Shown here one piece after another: positions 18,431 to 29,560 of a stretch of DNA of 64,000 bases. Below the pieces are notes generated by a model. It made no database searches. It was not told the origin of the DNA and saw only the letters and a list, made by a program, of their open reading frames with translations. The stretch is from NCBI RefSeq assembly GCF_028372415.1, contig NC_092879.1, positions 66,665,427-66,729,426 of the forward strand, read 5' to 3'. How positions within the stretch are numbered: the stretch's first letter is position 1; the number at the start of each line of letters is the position of its first letter. This stretch comes from Notamacropus eugenii (taxonomy: Eukaryota > Chordata > Mammalia > Diprotodontia > Macropodidae). The translations under genes and the position numbers were made by a program.

Positions 18431-21249
18431 CAAACAATGGTCATTTAGCTCACTAGACCTCACTTTCAGTTAGATACCTGGGAAGGACTTGTGGTACAAA
18501 TGGTCTTAAGGCCTGCTCCAAGTGTAGGAAATTGTAGGTCATCGCATACACATCCCTGAAGCTCCCTAGGCCTCATTTTCTCCTATCTTCACAGCATGGG
18601 GTGTGGCTTTAGAGCCTTTGAAGGCTTTGACATTTTTAATTCTAGGACTTCTTTGGGCTCTTGAAATGGTCAATCCAGCTCTCTAGCAATCAGTTTCCTT
18701 TAGAGTAGCATGAAGTGCTTTGACCCCAAGGCCTCTGAAAGAATTGTCATTTTTAGTCCTTGAACTTTTGCAGACGTTCCCAAAATTGTTCCCACAGTTC
18801 TCTATGTCACACTTACAGGCAGAGTTGAATGAGGGACATCATGTGCAAATGCTCTTAAGGCCTTCTTAACTCCAGGTCTAGGATATGGTGGGTGATCACA
18901 TACAGGTCTCTGACACTCTATAGGTTGCATCTTCTCCTGTCCTCACAACAGGGGGTCTGGCTTTAAAGCCTGTGAAGGCTGTGACATTTTTAATTCTTGA
19001 ACCTTCTTTAGGCTCTTGAATTGGTCAGTCCAGCTCTCTAGCAATCAATTTCCTTTAGAGTCACAAGACGTGCTTGAATTCCAAGGCCTCTGAAACATTT
19101 GCCATTTTTAGTCCTTGGACTTTTGCAGATGATCCCAAAATGGTTCCCACAGCTCTCTACATGTCAGTTTCAGAAAGAGCCCAATGGAGGATGTCATGTC
19201 CAAATGCTCTTAGATCCTCCTTACTTCCAGGTCTAGGAAAAGGTGAGTGATTACATACAGGCCCCTGATGCTCCCTAGTCCTCAGTGTCACTTATCCTCA
19301 CAGTAGGGCATCTGACTTTAAAGCCCGTGTAGGCCATGACATTGCTAATCCCAAGAATTTGTTGGTAATCTTTCACTGCACCATCCTGCTTTCTAAGAAT
19401 TAGTTTCCTTTAGTCACCTAGAAGTTTTGAATTCTGTCTACAAGACTTTTCACTTTTTGTCTTTGAATATTTGTGGGTGCACCTACAATGGTCATTCTGT
19501 CCTGTAGACCTCAGTTTCAGGCTGAGTCCTTGCAGGGGACTCTAGTGTAAATTCCCTATGGGTCCTTTTTGCTCTAGGCCTAGAATCCTATCAGGGATCA
19601 CATTCAGATCCCTGTAGCTCCCTTCTTCTCATTTGCCTCCCTCTCCCCACAATCTGAACATGGGGTTTCCTTCTAATGTCATTGAATGCCTTCACATTTT
19701 TATACCCTACAAGTTTGGGAGTGTTCTTATACTTGTCCATGCAGCTCTCTTGGACTAGGTTTTCTGTAGAGGCACATAAGGTGTTTTGATTCTGAGGACT
19801 CTGCAAGACTTGTGACTTTTTGACTTGTGACTTGTGGGTGCCCATAAAATGGTCAGTCTTCTCTCTCAGCTTCAGTTTCAGGCTCTATCCTTGCAGGGGC
19901 TTCTTGTCTAAAAGTCCTTAGAGTCCTCTTTACTTTTGGCCTAGCATCCTGTAGGTGATGATATTCAGGTCCCTCAAGCTCCCTTTTCTTCATTTTGCCC
20001 ACTCACACACAGGCACAACATGGGGTCTGGCTCAAAAGACATCGAATGCCTTGATGTTTTTCATCCCAGGAGCTTGGGAGTGATCTTACACTTGTCTGTC
20101 CAGCTCTCTAGAATGTTGTTTCTTTTACAGGCACAGAAATTGCTTGGACTGTAAGCACTCTGAAGGATGAATCTTGATTATTGCATGGACCCTTTCGGTT
20201 GGACATACAATGGTCATTTGGCTCCCTAGGACTCACTTTCAGGTAGATAGCTGGGAGAGTCTTTTGGTATAAATAGTTCTCAGACATTCTTACCTCCAGG
20301 GCTAGGAAATTGTAGGTTATGACATACACATCCCTAAATCTCCCTAGGCCTCAGTTTCTCCAGTCCTCCCACCTGGGCATGTGGCTTTAAAGCCCTTGAA
20401 AGCTGTGCCATTGTTATTTGAAGAACCTTCTTTGGGCTCTTGAAGTGGTCAATCCAGCTCTCTAGCACTCATTTTGCTTTAGAGTCACATTTAGTGCTTG
20501 GACTACAAAGTCTCTGAATGATTGGTCATTTTTAGTCCTTGGACTTTTGCAGATGATCCCAAAATGGTTCCCACAGCTCTCTAGTTCCCACTTTCAGGCA
20601 GAGTCGAATGGGGGACATCATGTGCAAATGCTCCTAAGGCCTTCTTACCTCCAGGTCTAGGAAATTATGTGTGATCACATACAGGTCCCTCATGCTTCAT
20701 AGGTCTCAGTTTCTCTTATCATCACTGTAGGGCTTCTGGCTCTACAGCCATTGAATGCCTTCACATTTTTTCATCCTAGGAGCTTGGGAGTGATCTTTCA
20801 CTGTCCATTGAGGTCTCTATGACTTGGTTTCCTTCAGAAGCACCTGGGAAGGACTTGTGGTATAAATGGTCTTAAGGCCTTCTTACCTCCATGTCTAGTA
20901 AATTGTGAGTGATCACACACACATCCCTGAAACTTCCTAGGCCTCAGTATCTCCTAGGCCTTGACAGTTTTAATTCTGGGACCTTCTTTAGGCTGTTGAA
21001 CTGTTAAATCCAGCTCTCTACAATTCAGGTTCCTTTAGAGTTGCATGGCGTGCTTGGACTACAAAGTCTCTGAATGACTTGTCATTTTTAGTCGTTGGAC
21101 TTTTGCCCAGGAAGAGTCCAAGGGGGGCATTCTGTGGAAATGCCCTGAAGATCTTCTTACCTCAAAGTCTAGGAAATTGTGGGTGATCTCATCCAGGTCC
21201 TGATGCTCTATAGGCCTCAGGATCTTGTTAGTCATCTTACACTGGGCTA

Positions 21250-22285
21250 TCCAGCTTTCTAAGACTCAGTTTCCATTGGAGTCACATAAGAGGTTTTGAT
21301 TCTGAGGACCCTGCCAGACTTGTCACTTTTTGTCCTTGGACACTTGTGTGTACACATACAGTGGCCATTCTGCTCTCTAGGCCTCAGGTTCAGGGAACTG
21401 TAGTATAAATGCCATTAGGGTCCTGCTTGTTCTAGGTCTAAAATCTTATAGGTGATTACATAACCTCCCTTGTTCTCATTTTCCACTCTCTCCCCACAGT
21501 CTCAACATGGGTTCTGGCTCTAAAGTCATTGAATGCCTTGACATTTTTTCGTTGTTGGAGCTTGGGACTGATCTTACACTTGTCCATGCAACTCTCTAGG
21601 ACTTGTTTTCCATGACAGGCACATAAATTTCTTGGACTCTAAGCACTGAAGGACAAGTCATGATTATTGCTTGAACCCTTCTGACTGAACATACAATGGT
21701 CCTGTGGCTCACTAGGCCTCACTTTGAGGTAGATACCTGGGAGGGGCTTGTGTAAATGGTTTTAAGGCCTTCTTACTTCCTTTTCTACATAATTATAGGT
21801 GATCACATACCCATCCCTGAAACTTCCTAGGCCTCAGGAACTCCTGTCCTCACAGTGGGGGTTCTAGCTTTAAAGCCTATGAAGGCCTTGACATTTTTAA
21901 TTCTAGGTCCTTCTTTCAGCTCTTGAACTGTTCAGCCCAGCTCTCTAGTACTCAGTTTCCGTTAGAGTCACATGAACTGCTTGGACTTCAAGGCCTCTTA
22001 AAGACTTGTCATTTTTAGTCCTTGGACTTTTGCAGACGTTCCCAAAATGTGTTCCACAGCTCTGTAGGTTCCAGTTTCAGAAAGAGTCCAATAGGGGATG
22101 CCATGTGCAAATGCTCTTCAAACCTTCTTACCTCCAGGTCTAGGAAATTGTGGGTGATCACATACAGGTTCCTGATGTTCCGTAGGCCTCAGTTTCTCCT
22201 ATCCTCACAGTAGGGTATCTGCCTTTAAAGCTTTTGAAGGCCTTTACATTGTTGATCTTACTGTTCATCATCTTACTATGTGACA
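21250..22285. repeat. Higher-order repeat copy 1 (regular part)
   Basis: One complete nine-unit period: A' at 21250, B' at 21368, C' at 21462, A'' at 21588, B'' at 21705, C'' at 21820, A at 21937, B at 22056 and C at 22172 (approximate starts). The next A' follows at 22286. Confidence 0.8.
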
Positions 22286-23349
22286 TCCAGCTTTCTAGGA
22301 CTTAGCTTCCTTTAGTGTCACCTAAAGGTTTTAGATTCAGAGGACCCTGCAAGTCTTGTCACTTTTTGTCCTTTCATACTTGTGGATGCCCATACAATGG
22401 CCATTCTTCTCTATAGGCCTCAGTTTCAGGCTGAGTCCTTGCAGCAGCCTCTGCTGGAAAAGCCTATAGGGTACTCTTTGCTCTACGCCTTGCATCCTGT
22501 AGGTGATCACATTAAGGTCCCTCAAGCTGCCTTGTCCTCATTTCTCCCTCTCACATACAGGCATAAGATAATGTCTATTTCTAAATTCACTGAATTCCTT
22601 GATATTTTTTTCATCGTTGCAGCGTGGGAGTGATCTTATGCTCATTCATCATGCTCTCTAGGACTCAGTTTCCTTTAGGGCCACATAAATTACTAGGACT
22701 CTAAGCTCTCTGAAGGATGTCATGATTATTGCTTGGAGCCTTCTGGCTGAACATACAATGGCCATTTGGCTCATTAGGCCTCACTTTCAGGTAGATACCT
22801 GGGAGAGACTTGTGGTATAAATGGTCTTCAGACCATCTTACCTCCAGGTCCAGGAAATTGTAGGTCATCCCATCCCTGAATCTCCCTAGGACTCAGTTTC
22901 TCCTTTCCTCACCACAGGGGGTCTGGCTTTAAAGCCTTTAAAGGTTTTGATATTTTTAATTCTAGTACCTTCTTTGGGCCCTTAAAATGGTCAATCCAGC
23001 TCTCTAGCACTCAGTTTCCCTTAGAGTCACATGAATTACTTGGACTCCAAGGCCTCTGAAAGACTTGTCATTTTTAGTCCTTAGACTTTTGCAGATGATC
23101 CCAAAATGGTTCCCACACCTCTCCAGGTCTCATTTACAGGAAGAGTCTAATGGAGGATATCATGTTCAAATGCTCTTAAGGCCTTATTATCTCTAGGTCC
23201 ATGAAATTGGAGGTGATCAAAAACAGGTCCCTGACACTCCCTAGGCCTCAGTTTCTCCTATTCTCACAGTAGGGGGTCTGGCTTTTAATCCCTTGAAGGC
23301 CTTGATGTTGTTAATCCTAGGATCTTGTTAGTCATCTTACACTGGTCTA
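22286..23349. repeat. Higher-order repeat copy 2 (regular part)
   Basis: The second period has the same unit order: A' 22286, B' 22408, C' 22527, A'' 22648, B'' 22765, C'' 22880, A 22995, B 23115, C 23232. A third period starts at 23350 and is cut off inside B' at about 23497. Confidence 0.8.
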
Positions 23350-23539
23350 TCCAGCTTTCTAAGTCTTAGTTTACATTAGAGTCATATAAAGGATTTTGAT
23401 TCCTGGAAGACTTGTCACTTTTTGTCCTTGAACACTTGTCCAAGGTCATTTAGTTCACATTTAGTGGTCATTCTGTTCTCTAGGCATCAGTTTCAATCAT
23501 AATCCATGGAAGTCTATTGAAAAGCTTCTCATTTTTAAT

Positions 23540-23935
23540 TCCCACTCTCCACTTAATGGCTGACTTAGAGTGATTTTCAGTAGTAAAAGTTTCTCTTTTC
23601 CTTCCAGTGTTTTTGTTGCTTTTTTCTTTTCCTTTTTAAGAGGCCCTTTCTCTGAGTTCTTTTTTAAGAAGCCTATTCACTCAATGGTGTTACCTCCCTC
23701 TAAGTGAATACCTGAAATGGCCAAGGTCCCTCATTGCATTCTGGACCATTTCCAGTCATTCTGATGAATATCTTGTCCCTGGATCCAGATATCTCAAGAG
23801 TAAAAATGAGGCTGATGACCTTGCACAGCACTCCTTTACTCTAGACAAAGTCAAGTGCAAGTCATGTCATCCTTTCTCTGATATAATGTTCTTCTTAGAA
23901 AATGAAGGATGAACACAACAGCAGCCAAGGCGTGC
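23540..23935 (+). repeat. Unnamed marsupial interspersed repeat, about 400 bp
   Basis: It shares a series of blocks in the same order with 63080-63475: 'ctccacttaatggctgac', 'gcctattcactcaatgg', 'attctgatgaatatcttg', 'gtcaagtgcaagtcatgtca' and the tail 'aatgaaggatgaacacaaca'. The ACAACA end suggests an RTE-type element or its SINE; the family name is unknown to me. Confidence 0.65.
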
Positions 23936-24919
23936 TTAGCTGTCAATAGTACGAAGGTTAAAAGTGGCATTGCCCTTGCCCTTGTCCTTGCCCTCTGTAA
24001 GTTGAGTCCAACAGGACAGAAGTAATGTCTCCTAAACAGGGTTTCCAAATGTGACCTTCAGGTCTGTGCAGGAACCTTTCCTCTAAGTTGGGCTTATCTT
24101 TCCTGCCATCATTCTGGAAAATGAGGTCAGAGGTATTGCAGGGGTAGGGGGTTACTTTGCCCTTGGATGTCTGGGTTGACAGATCCCACAGTGAAACAGG
24201 ATATTAAAAAATACTCAAAAGTAGGACCATCTCTCATAGCCTGGGTATTTGGTATCGTGAATAGACACCAATGGGACAGTATGTGCTTGAGAGTAAGCAT
24301 CATTCTAGTCTTTCAGCTTGTATCCATTGTGTCCCACACAAAGCACTCAGGCATCTTTTAGGTAAGCTTGCAGTCCCATGCTAAATGTTTTCAGTGATTT
24401 TGATCCATGTCCCACTTTGGTCCTTTGGATATTTTGCTCTCAGCACAGGTCTTAGATTCAGTCTTCATGTTGCTGTTGGTCATGACCAGACGCATACATG
24501 ATCTGATACAGTCAGCAGTGATTGGCTAGCACTTTATTTACTCAATGTGATCAGTTGGAGGCCTGCTGATGACATGTGGCATCCTTCTGGCCAGTAGTTA
24601 CATTAGTACTGGTGGCAAATGAAGTGTGATCTTCAGTGGGACTTTGCAGGCTAGGGTGACAGTTCTGCTAATGCCTAGCAATTACAAGCGCACTGAGGCC
24701 TATAACCTGGCTAACTTAGAAGATTACTAAGCATGATTTCCTTTCAAAGATATGTGTGTGGGTATTAGTCCAAACCTGTAAATTCTCCATGCTGGAAACT
24801 CTCACTGTGCAAACTCTCTCTCAGAAACACACAAGCCAGAAATCTATGACCTAGGAGCTTTAGAGTGTTGGCTCTGCCATCGAGAGGAGAAGGGCCTTGC
24901 CTAGGGTTTCCTTCCAAAG
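23936..24919. other. Unassigned DNA
   Basis: Mixed-composition sequence without a recognised gene, RNA or repeat. Confidence 0.4.
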
Positions 24920-25335
24920 AGATGTATGTATACATAGACATGCATACATGCATGCGAAATACATATCATATGTCTATATATTTACATATATAAAATACAT
25001 ATGTATGTTCTATATACATCGCTCTACATGTGCTTGAACACCACATGTACAAGCACATCTCACATATACATAATATGCAGTATATTATATGTATGTATGT
25101 ACAGCTATACCATACATGTGTTGTATTACCCATGTGTGCAAATATACATTCACACATGTTATGTGAGCATCGTGTGTGTACACAGTTCATAGATGCCCAT
25201 ACATGAATGTATATTATATGTACCACATTATGATTATGTCACATAGGCATGCATGTTTATCTGCATGTATGATATATATACACATGTATTTATATATATG
25301 CATGCCTTTATGCACATGCATTTAAATCTACACTA
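24920..25335. repeat. Alternating TG/TA/CA-rich region
   Basis: About 415 bp dominated by irregular ACATATGTATGT, ATACATGCATG and ATATATAT runs. It is low-complexity alternating purine-pyrimidine sequence with many short palindromes; open frames across it are low-complexity artefacts. Confidence 0.85.
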
Positions 25336-25563
25336 ATTTATGTTCATACTGTATCTCTAGCTCTTTCTCCATATCTGTGATTTCATTAGCATACGGAATT
25401 TCAAGTGTGAAAAGTCCTTCTACAGGTATAGATCAGTCACTTGTCTGTAAGTTAAAGTCTTAGATTTGCCTGGGCCACAGAGATGTTAGCGGCCTTGCCA
25501 AGACCATGCAGCCAGAATGTGTGAACCCAGGCTCTCTGTTGCCTTTCCCAAAGATGTAGCATG

Positions 25564-25564
<1 letters not shown>

Positions 25565-25604
<40 letters not shown>
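25565..25604. repeat. (CA)n microsatellite
   Basis: A nearly perfect run of about 20 CA units. Confidence 0.95.
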
Positions 25605-25605
<1 letters not shown>

Positions 25606-25609
<4 letters not shown>

Positions 25610-26189
25610 GATGGCTACCCTTGCAGAACTTTGAGACCATTGACTGACTTACTGGGATGCAAATAATATAGGGTTGTCTGGATTTGCTCTGTTGTGTAAA
25701 TTGTGCTTTACAAATTGGCATTTATAAAAATGCATGTGCTTTATGAGCCATCAGGATAAAACACCACCATTTTAGCAAGGGGAGCTCTCTGAGGGGATGA
25801 AAAATGCCGGTTACTGAGATTGTGATGTGCAGTTCTCTGGGCAGCCCAGTATTGAGTGAGTCCATCTTCCTCAGGCTCTCTTGGCACACAAACTATGAAC
25901 TGGGCCCAGAAGTTAACTTGGAGGCTGAGAATGGGCTGAATAGCATTTGGGAAATTGCCCAGTATTCTCAGTGATCCCAAACCGATTGCTGGAACAAAAG
26001 CTGATCTCTTCATCATCAATATTTTCCTGGTCATGCTCAATTGCACTACACCCTTAGAAGAATCAGAATCGCTAGTGACCTAATGGGCATCCATATGATG
26101 TGTAGATGTTACCAATGATGACTTTCATCTTTCTTCCCAAACTCACCTTTTCCCCCAACTGCCTTGTTTTTGTCAGGGATGTTGCAGTC
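25606..26189. other. Unassigned DNA
   Basis: A 101-codon frame on the - strand (25741-26046) has no family resemblance and is treated as chance. Nothing else is recognised. Confidence 0.4.
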
Positions 26190-26495
26190 TTTTGAGTCAT
26201 CCAGATTCTTGACAACCTTCGAATTCTCTGACTTTTCATTTGTCCTTATCTCCCATTATAGTTCATCTCAAGAACCAGGCTCGATGAAGTACCAGCTCTT
26301 CCACAAAGCTCTTCCTGATACCTTTAGATGCTGAACTCACTTTGCATTGATTTTGTAGATTTCCTGTATATAATCATGTGTTCATGTGTTTTATCTCCTG
26401 ATGAACTCTTTGGGGACAGGGACAGTTCCATTCTTGTCTTTGTATTTGCAGAACCTAGGATGATGGTTGTGAGGCACTTAATAAATGCCTTTCAT
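26190..26495 (+). repeat. L2 LINE 3' end
   Basis: L2 blocks in order: 'cacaaagctcttcctgatac', 'ctttggggacagggacagtt', 'aacctaggatgatggttgtg', then 'aggcacttaataaatgcctt'. Confidence 0.65.
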
Positions 26496-26904
26496 TGGAA
26501 TGATTGCATAGAAAAAGTAGAATAAAAGATGTTATTGAGAAAATAGATGAGGAAACAAGGTGTGAGAGGCTGTCCATGTAGAAAGGGTGAGTGATAACAC
26601 ATAAGATCACAGGTTCTACACTGGCATTCCCAAAGTGCTAAGAATCCAAGAAAGACTACTCTGTTGAGTAGAACTACAGAAAGACACGGGCAAGAATCAC
26701 GCAGGACGAGAAAGGCTGGATGAATTACAGTCTGCATGGGTAGAGAGAGGACTCATTGCCATGAGATCAGAGATCCTTCCAACTGTTCAAGTATGTTAAC
26801 TTCAAAACCAATCAGATCATGGCACATGTGCCACATGTGCCAATGCTGGCCCAGAGGTCCAGTTTTCAAGAGTCCTGTTTTTCAACTTTCAGACTTAAAT
26901 TGTC
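26496..26904. other. Unassigned DNA
   Basis: No recognised feature. A 12-bp direct repeat (gccacatgtgcc-type) occurs at about 26825-26845. Confidence 0.4.
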
Positions 26905-27075
26905 AGTAATAACTCACCTCAATGCAGTTCTTTAAGGTTTGCAGTGTGTTTCACAAACATCTCATTTGAGTCTTCAGCCACTGCATGAGGGTAGGTGTTA
27001 TTATTATCCCCACTTTATAACGAGGATGCTAAACCTCAGGGAGCTGGTTGATCAATAAGTATAAGCGTTATTGGA
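26905..27075 (-). repeat. MIR/MAR1-type CORE-SINE fragment
   Basis: Antisense blocks: 'ttctttaaggtttgcagtgt', 'gtaggtgttattattatccc', 'ccactttataacgaggatg'. Confidence 0.6.
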
Positions 27076-27124
27076 ACTCACCTTTCTACTGACTTTAGAT
27101 CTTGGTCATTTTCTGGAGTGCCTG

Positions 27125-27318
27125 GAATACTTTCTCTCTGCCTCTGTCTCTGTCTCTGTCTCTTTCTCTCTGTCTCTGTCTCCCTACTCCACCTCTTTCT
27201 CTGTCTCTCTCTTTCTGTATTGCCCTCCCTTCCTCCATTCTCCTTCCCTCTCCCTTCATTCTTCCCCCCTTTGCCTTCCCTCTCCATCCCTTCGTCCTCT
27301 CTTTTCATCTCCGTCTCT
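27125..27318. repeat. Pyrimidine-rich CT/CTGT simple repeat
   Basis: About 190 bp of near-continuous pyrimidine, first (TCTGTC)-like and then CCCTCC-like. Opposed open frames over it are low-complexity artefacts. Confidence 0.9.
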
Positions 27319-27429
27319 TGGAATTTGTGGCTCTCCAGGGCCAGGGGCCTTCTATCCTGATCTTCCTAGCTCTTCCCCTTGCATACTCTTTATGCTGCCT
27401 TCATTTATGTTTTCCTAGATTTTTTCTGA

Positions 27430-28240
27430 AACTACCTCTTTGATTATTCTTACAGTGAAATAAGATTCCATTACATTTATATGCCATAAGTTGTTCAGCT
27501 GCTCCTGGGTTGATGGGCAGCCCCTCAGTTTCTGACTCTTTGATAATTCAAAAAGAGCTACTCTCCACAAGGTACATGCCCAGTAGTAGTATCATTTAGT
27601 TAAAAGCAATGCACATTTTAGTGACTTCGAGGGCATAGTTCGGAATTACTCTCCAGAATGACTATATTAATTTACAGCTGCACTAACAGTGCATTAGTGT
27701 GCCCTTTCTCCCACAGCCACTCTAACCATTGTGATTTCCTTTTTTTAAAAAATTTTTGTCAACCTTATGGATGGGAGTTATTTTAATTTGCATTTCTCCA
27801 ATCCTTAGTGATGTAGAACATTTTTTTCTTATATTTCTTGATAGTTTTCTTCCTTTGAGAATTTATAATCTATATCATTTGACAATTTATTGGTATATCT
27901 CTTTTACTTATGTTTGAATCAGTTCATTACAAATCCTGGATATAAGACCTTTATCAGGGAAACTTTTTGCAAAGTTTTTTCCCCCCAGTTAACTGTTTGC
28001 TTTTTAATTTTAGCTGTGTTGGTTTGGTTTGTACAAAAACTTTTAAATTTTATATAATCAAAAATGTTTTTTTTTTCTGTGATCCTCCCTATCCCTTGTT
28101 TGGTCACCAACACTTTCCCTTTCCATAGATATGAAATGTAATTTTTCCTCTTTAATTTGATTAGAATGTCACCTTTTATGTCACTGAGGAAAACATCCCA
28201 GCTATTTACCAATGAACTGGTTGGCCTCTCCATCATAATA
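27430..28240 (-). mobile_element. L1 LINE fragment, ORF2 C-terminal region
   Basis: The - strand frame at 27919-28236 reads like L1 ORF2 near its C-terminal third (segments ISYLWKGKVLVTKQGIG, KKNIFDYIKFKSFCTNQ). Downstream, worn segments corresponding to GEMQIK and GCGRKGTLMHC follow in order toward 27440. It is an old 5'-truncated copy with several stops. Confidence 0.8.
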
Positions 28241-28279
28241 AAGTAAAGTTAAGCAAAATAGACCAACGCACTGGACATG

Positions 28280-28573
28280 TATGACCATGTCTGTCCACGT
28301 CATTCTTCATCTGTAGTCCACAACCTCTTTGCCAGGAGAAGGAATGGTCATTGTATCATATCAGAGTTCCGATGTCTTTCCAGCTGTTGTCTCTATATAG
28401 CATTTAATGTTCTTCAATCTCTGGTCCATCCTTCCTTTACTTTCCTTCATGTTTTCTGTGATTCAGAGATTCAGACTAAATTAGCCTGTTTGCTCCTTCT
28501 TATATATTACATTTTATCTCCCACCTACATACCTTTGCATAAGCTGTTCCCCTAGCCCAGAGCATGCTCACTT
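28280..28573 (+). repeat. L2 LINE 3' region, part 1 (split by HAL1)
   Basis: L2 sequence runs up to 'cctagcccagagcatgctca' and continues after the HAL1 insertion at 31350 with 'cttgccctagtttctttcaa'. The two halves join without loss apart from the duplicated target site. Confidence 0.7.
28561..28573. repeat. Target-site duplication, 3' side of HAL1
   Basis: agcatgctcactt, identical to 31337-31349. Confidence 0.95.
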
Positions 28574-29560
28574 GTTTTTTTTTTTTATTTAACTTTTAAC
28601 ATTTATTTTCACACAATTTTGGGTTACAAATTTTCTCCCCTTTTATCCCCTCCTCCCCCCAGACCCAAGCTTTCTAATTGCCCCTGTGACCTATCTGCTC
28701 TCTCCTCTATCCTCCCTCCCTGCCCTTGTCTCTGTCTTCTCTTTTGTCCTGTAGGGCCAGATAGATTTCTTGACCCCTTAACCTGTATTTCTTGTTACCC
28801 AGTGGTAAGAACATTACATTTGGTCCTAACACTTTGAGTTCCAACTTCTTTATCTCCCTCCCTCTCCACCCCTTCCCCTTGGAAGACAAGAAATTCAATA
28901 TAGGCCATATCTGTTTAGTTTTGCAAATGATTTCCATACTAGTTGTGTTGTATAGAACTAACTATATTTCCCTCCATCCTATCCTGTCCCCCATTACTTC
29001 TATTTTCTTATGGTCCTTTCCCTCCCCATGAGTGTCAAGCTCGTATTACATTCTCCTCCCCTCCCCTCCCCTCTATCCTCCCCCCCACCCTGCTTATACC
29101 CCTGTCCCCCACTCTCCTGTATTATGACATAGGTTTTCCTATCAAAATGAGTGTGCATTATATTCTTTCCTTTAGTGGAATGTGATGAGAGTAGACCTCA
29201 TGTTTTTCTCTTGCCTCCCCTCTTTATCCAACCACTAATAAGTCTTTTGCTTGCCTCTTTTATGAGAGATAATTTGCCCCATATAACTTCTCCCTTTCTC
29301 TTCCCAATATTTCTCTCTCACTGCTTGATTTCATTTTTTTTTAAGATATGATCCCATCCTCTTCAATTCACTCTGTGCACTCTGTCTCTATGTGTGTGTG
29401 CGTGTGTGCATGTGTGTGTGTGTGTACTCCCACCCAGTACCCAGATACTGAAATGTTTCAAGAGTTACAAATATTGTCTTTCCATGTAGGAATGTAAACA
29501 GTTCAACTTTAGTAAGTCCCTTATGACTTCTCTTTGCTGTTCACCTTTTCATGGTTCTCT

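Larger units (their letters stand above)
18431..23497. repeat. Three-level higher-order tandem repeat array (118/355/1,060 bp)
   Basis: About 43 related units of roughly 118 bp follow one another. Each opens with a variant of 'agctctctaggcctcagttt'. Three unit types, A (then 'agactcagtttcctttaga'), B ('ctcagtttcaggaagagtcc') and C ('ctcagtttctcctatcctca'), form a trimer of about 355 bp, with A-type starts near 18675, 19035, 19385, 19740, 20100, 20455 and 20810. Three trimer variants (ABC, A'B'C', A''B''C'') form a higher-order unit of about 1,040-1,060 bp. The right half is regular; the left half shows reordered, fused and deleted units. There is no long reading frame. The basic unit is not a satellite I recognise, though the 'gcctcagtttc' core also occurs in CORE-SINEs. 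Confidence 0.9.

Noticed and set aside
18431-23497. Array considered as a zinc-finger or other protein-repeat cluster
   Set aside because: 118 is not a multiple of three, no frame stays open through a unit, and no Cys/His spacing is present, so the repeat is not coding.
18431-23497. Array considered as a CRISPR array
   Set aside because: Units are related throughout their length, with no short constant repeat plus unique spacers, and the DNA is mammalian.
27071-27443. Overlapping frames over a CT-rich stretch
   Set aside because: Low-complexity translations of a simple repeat.
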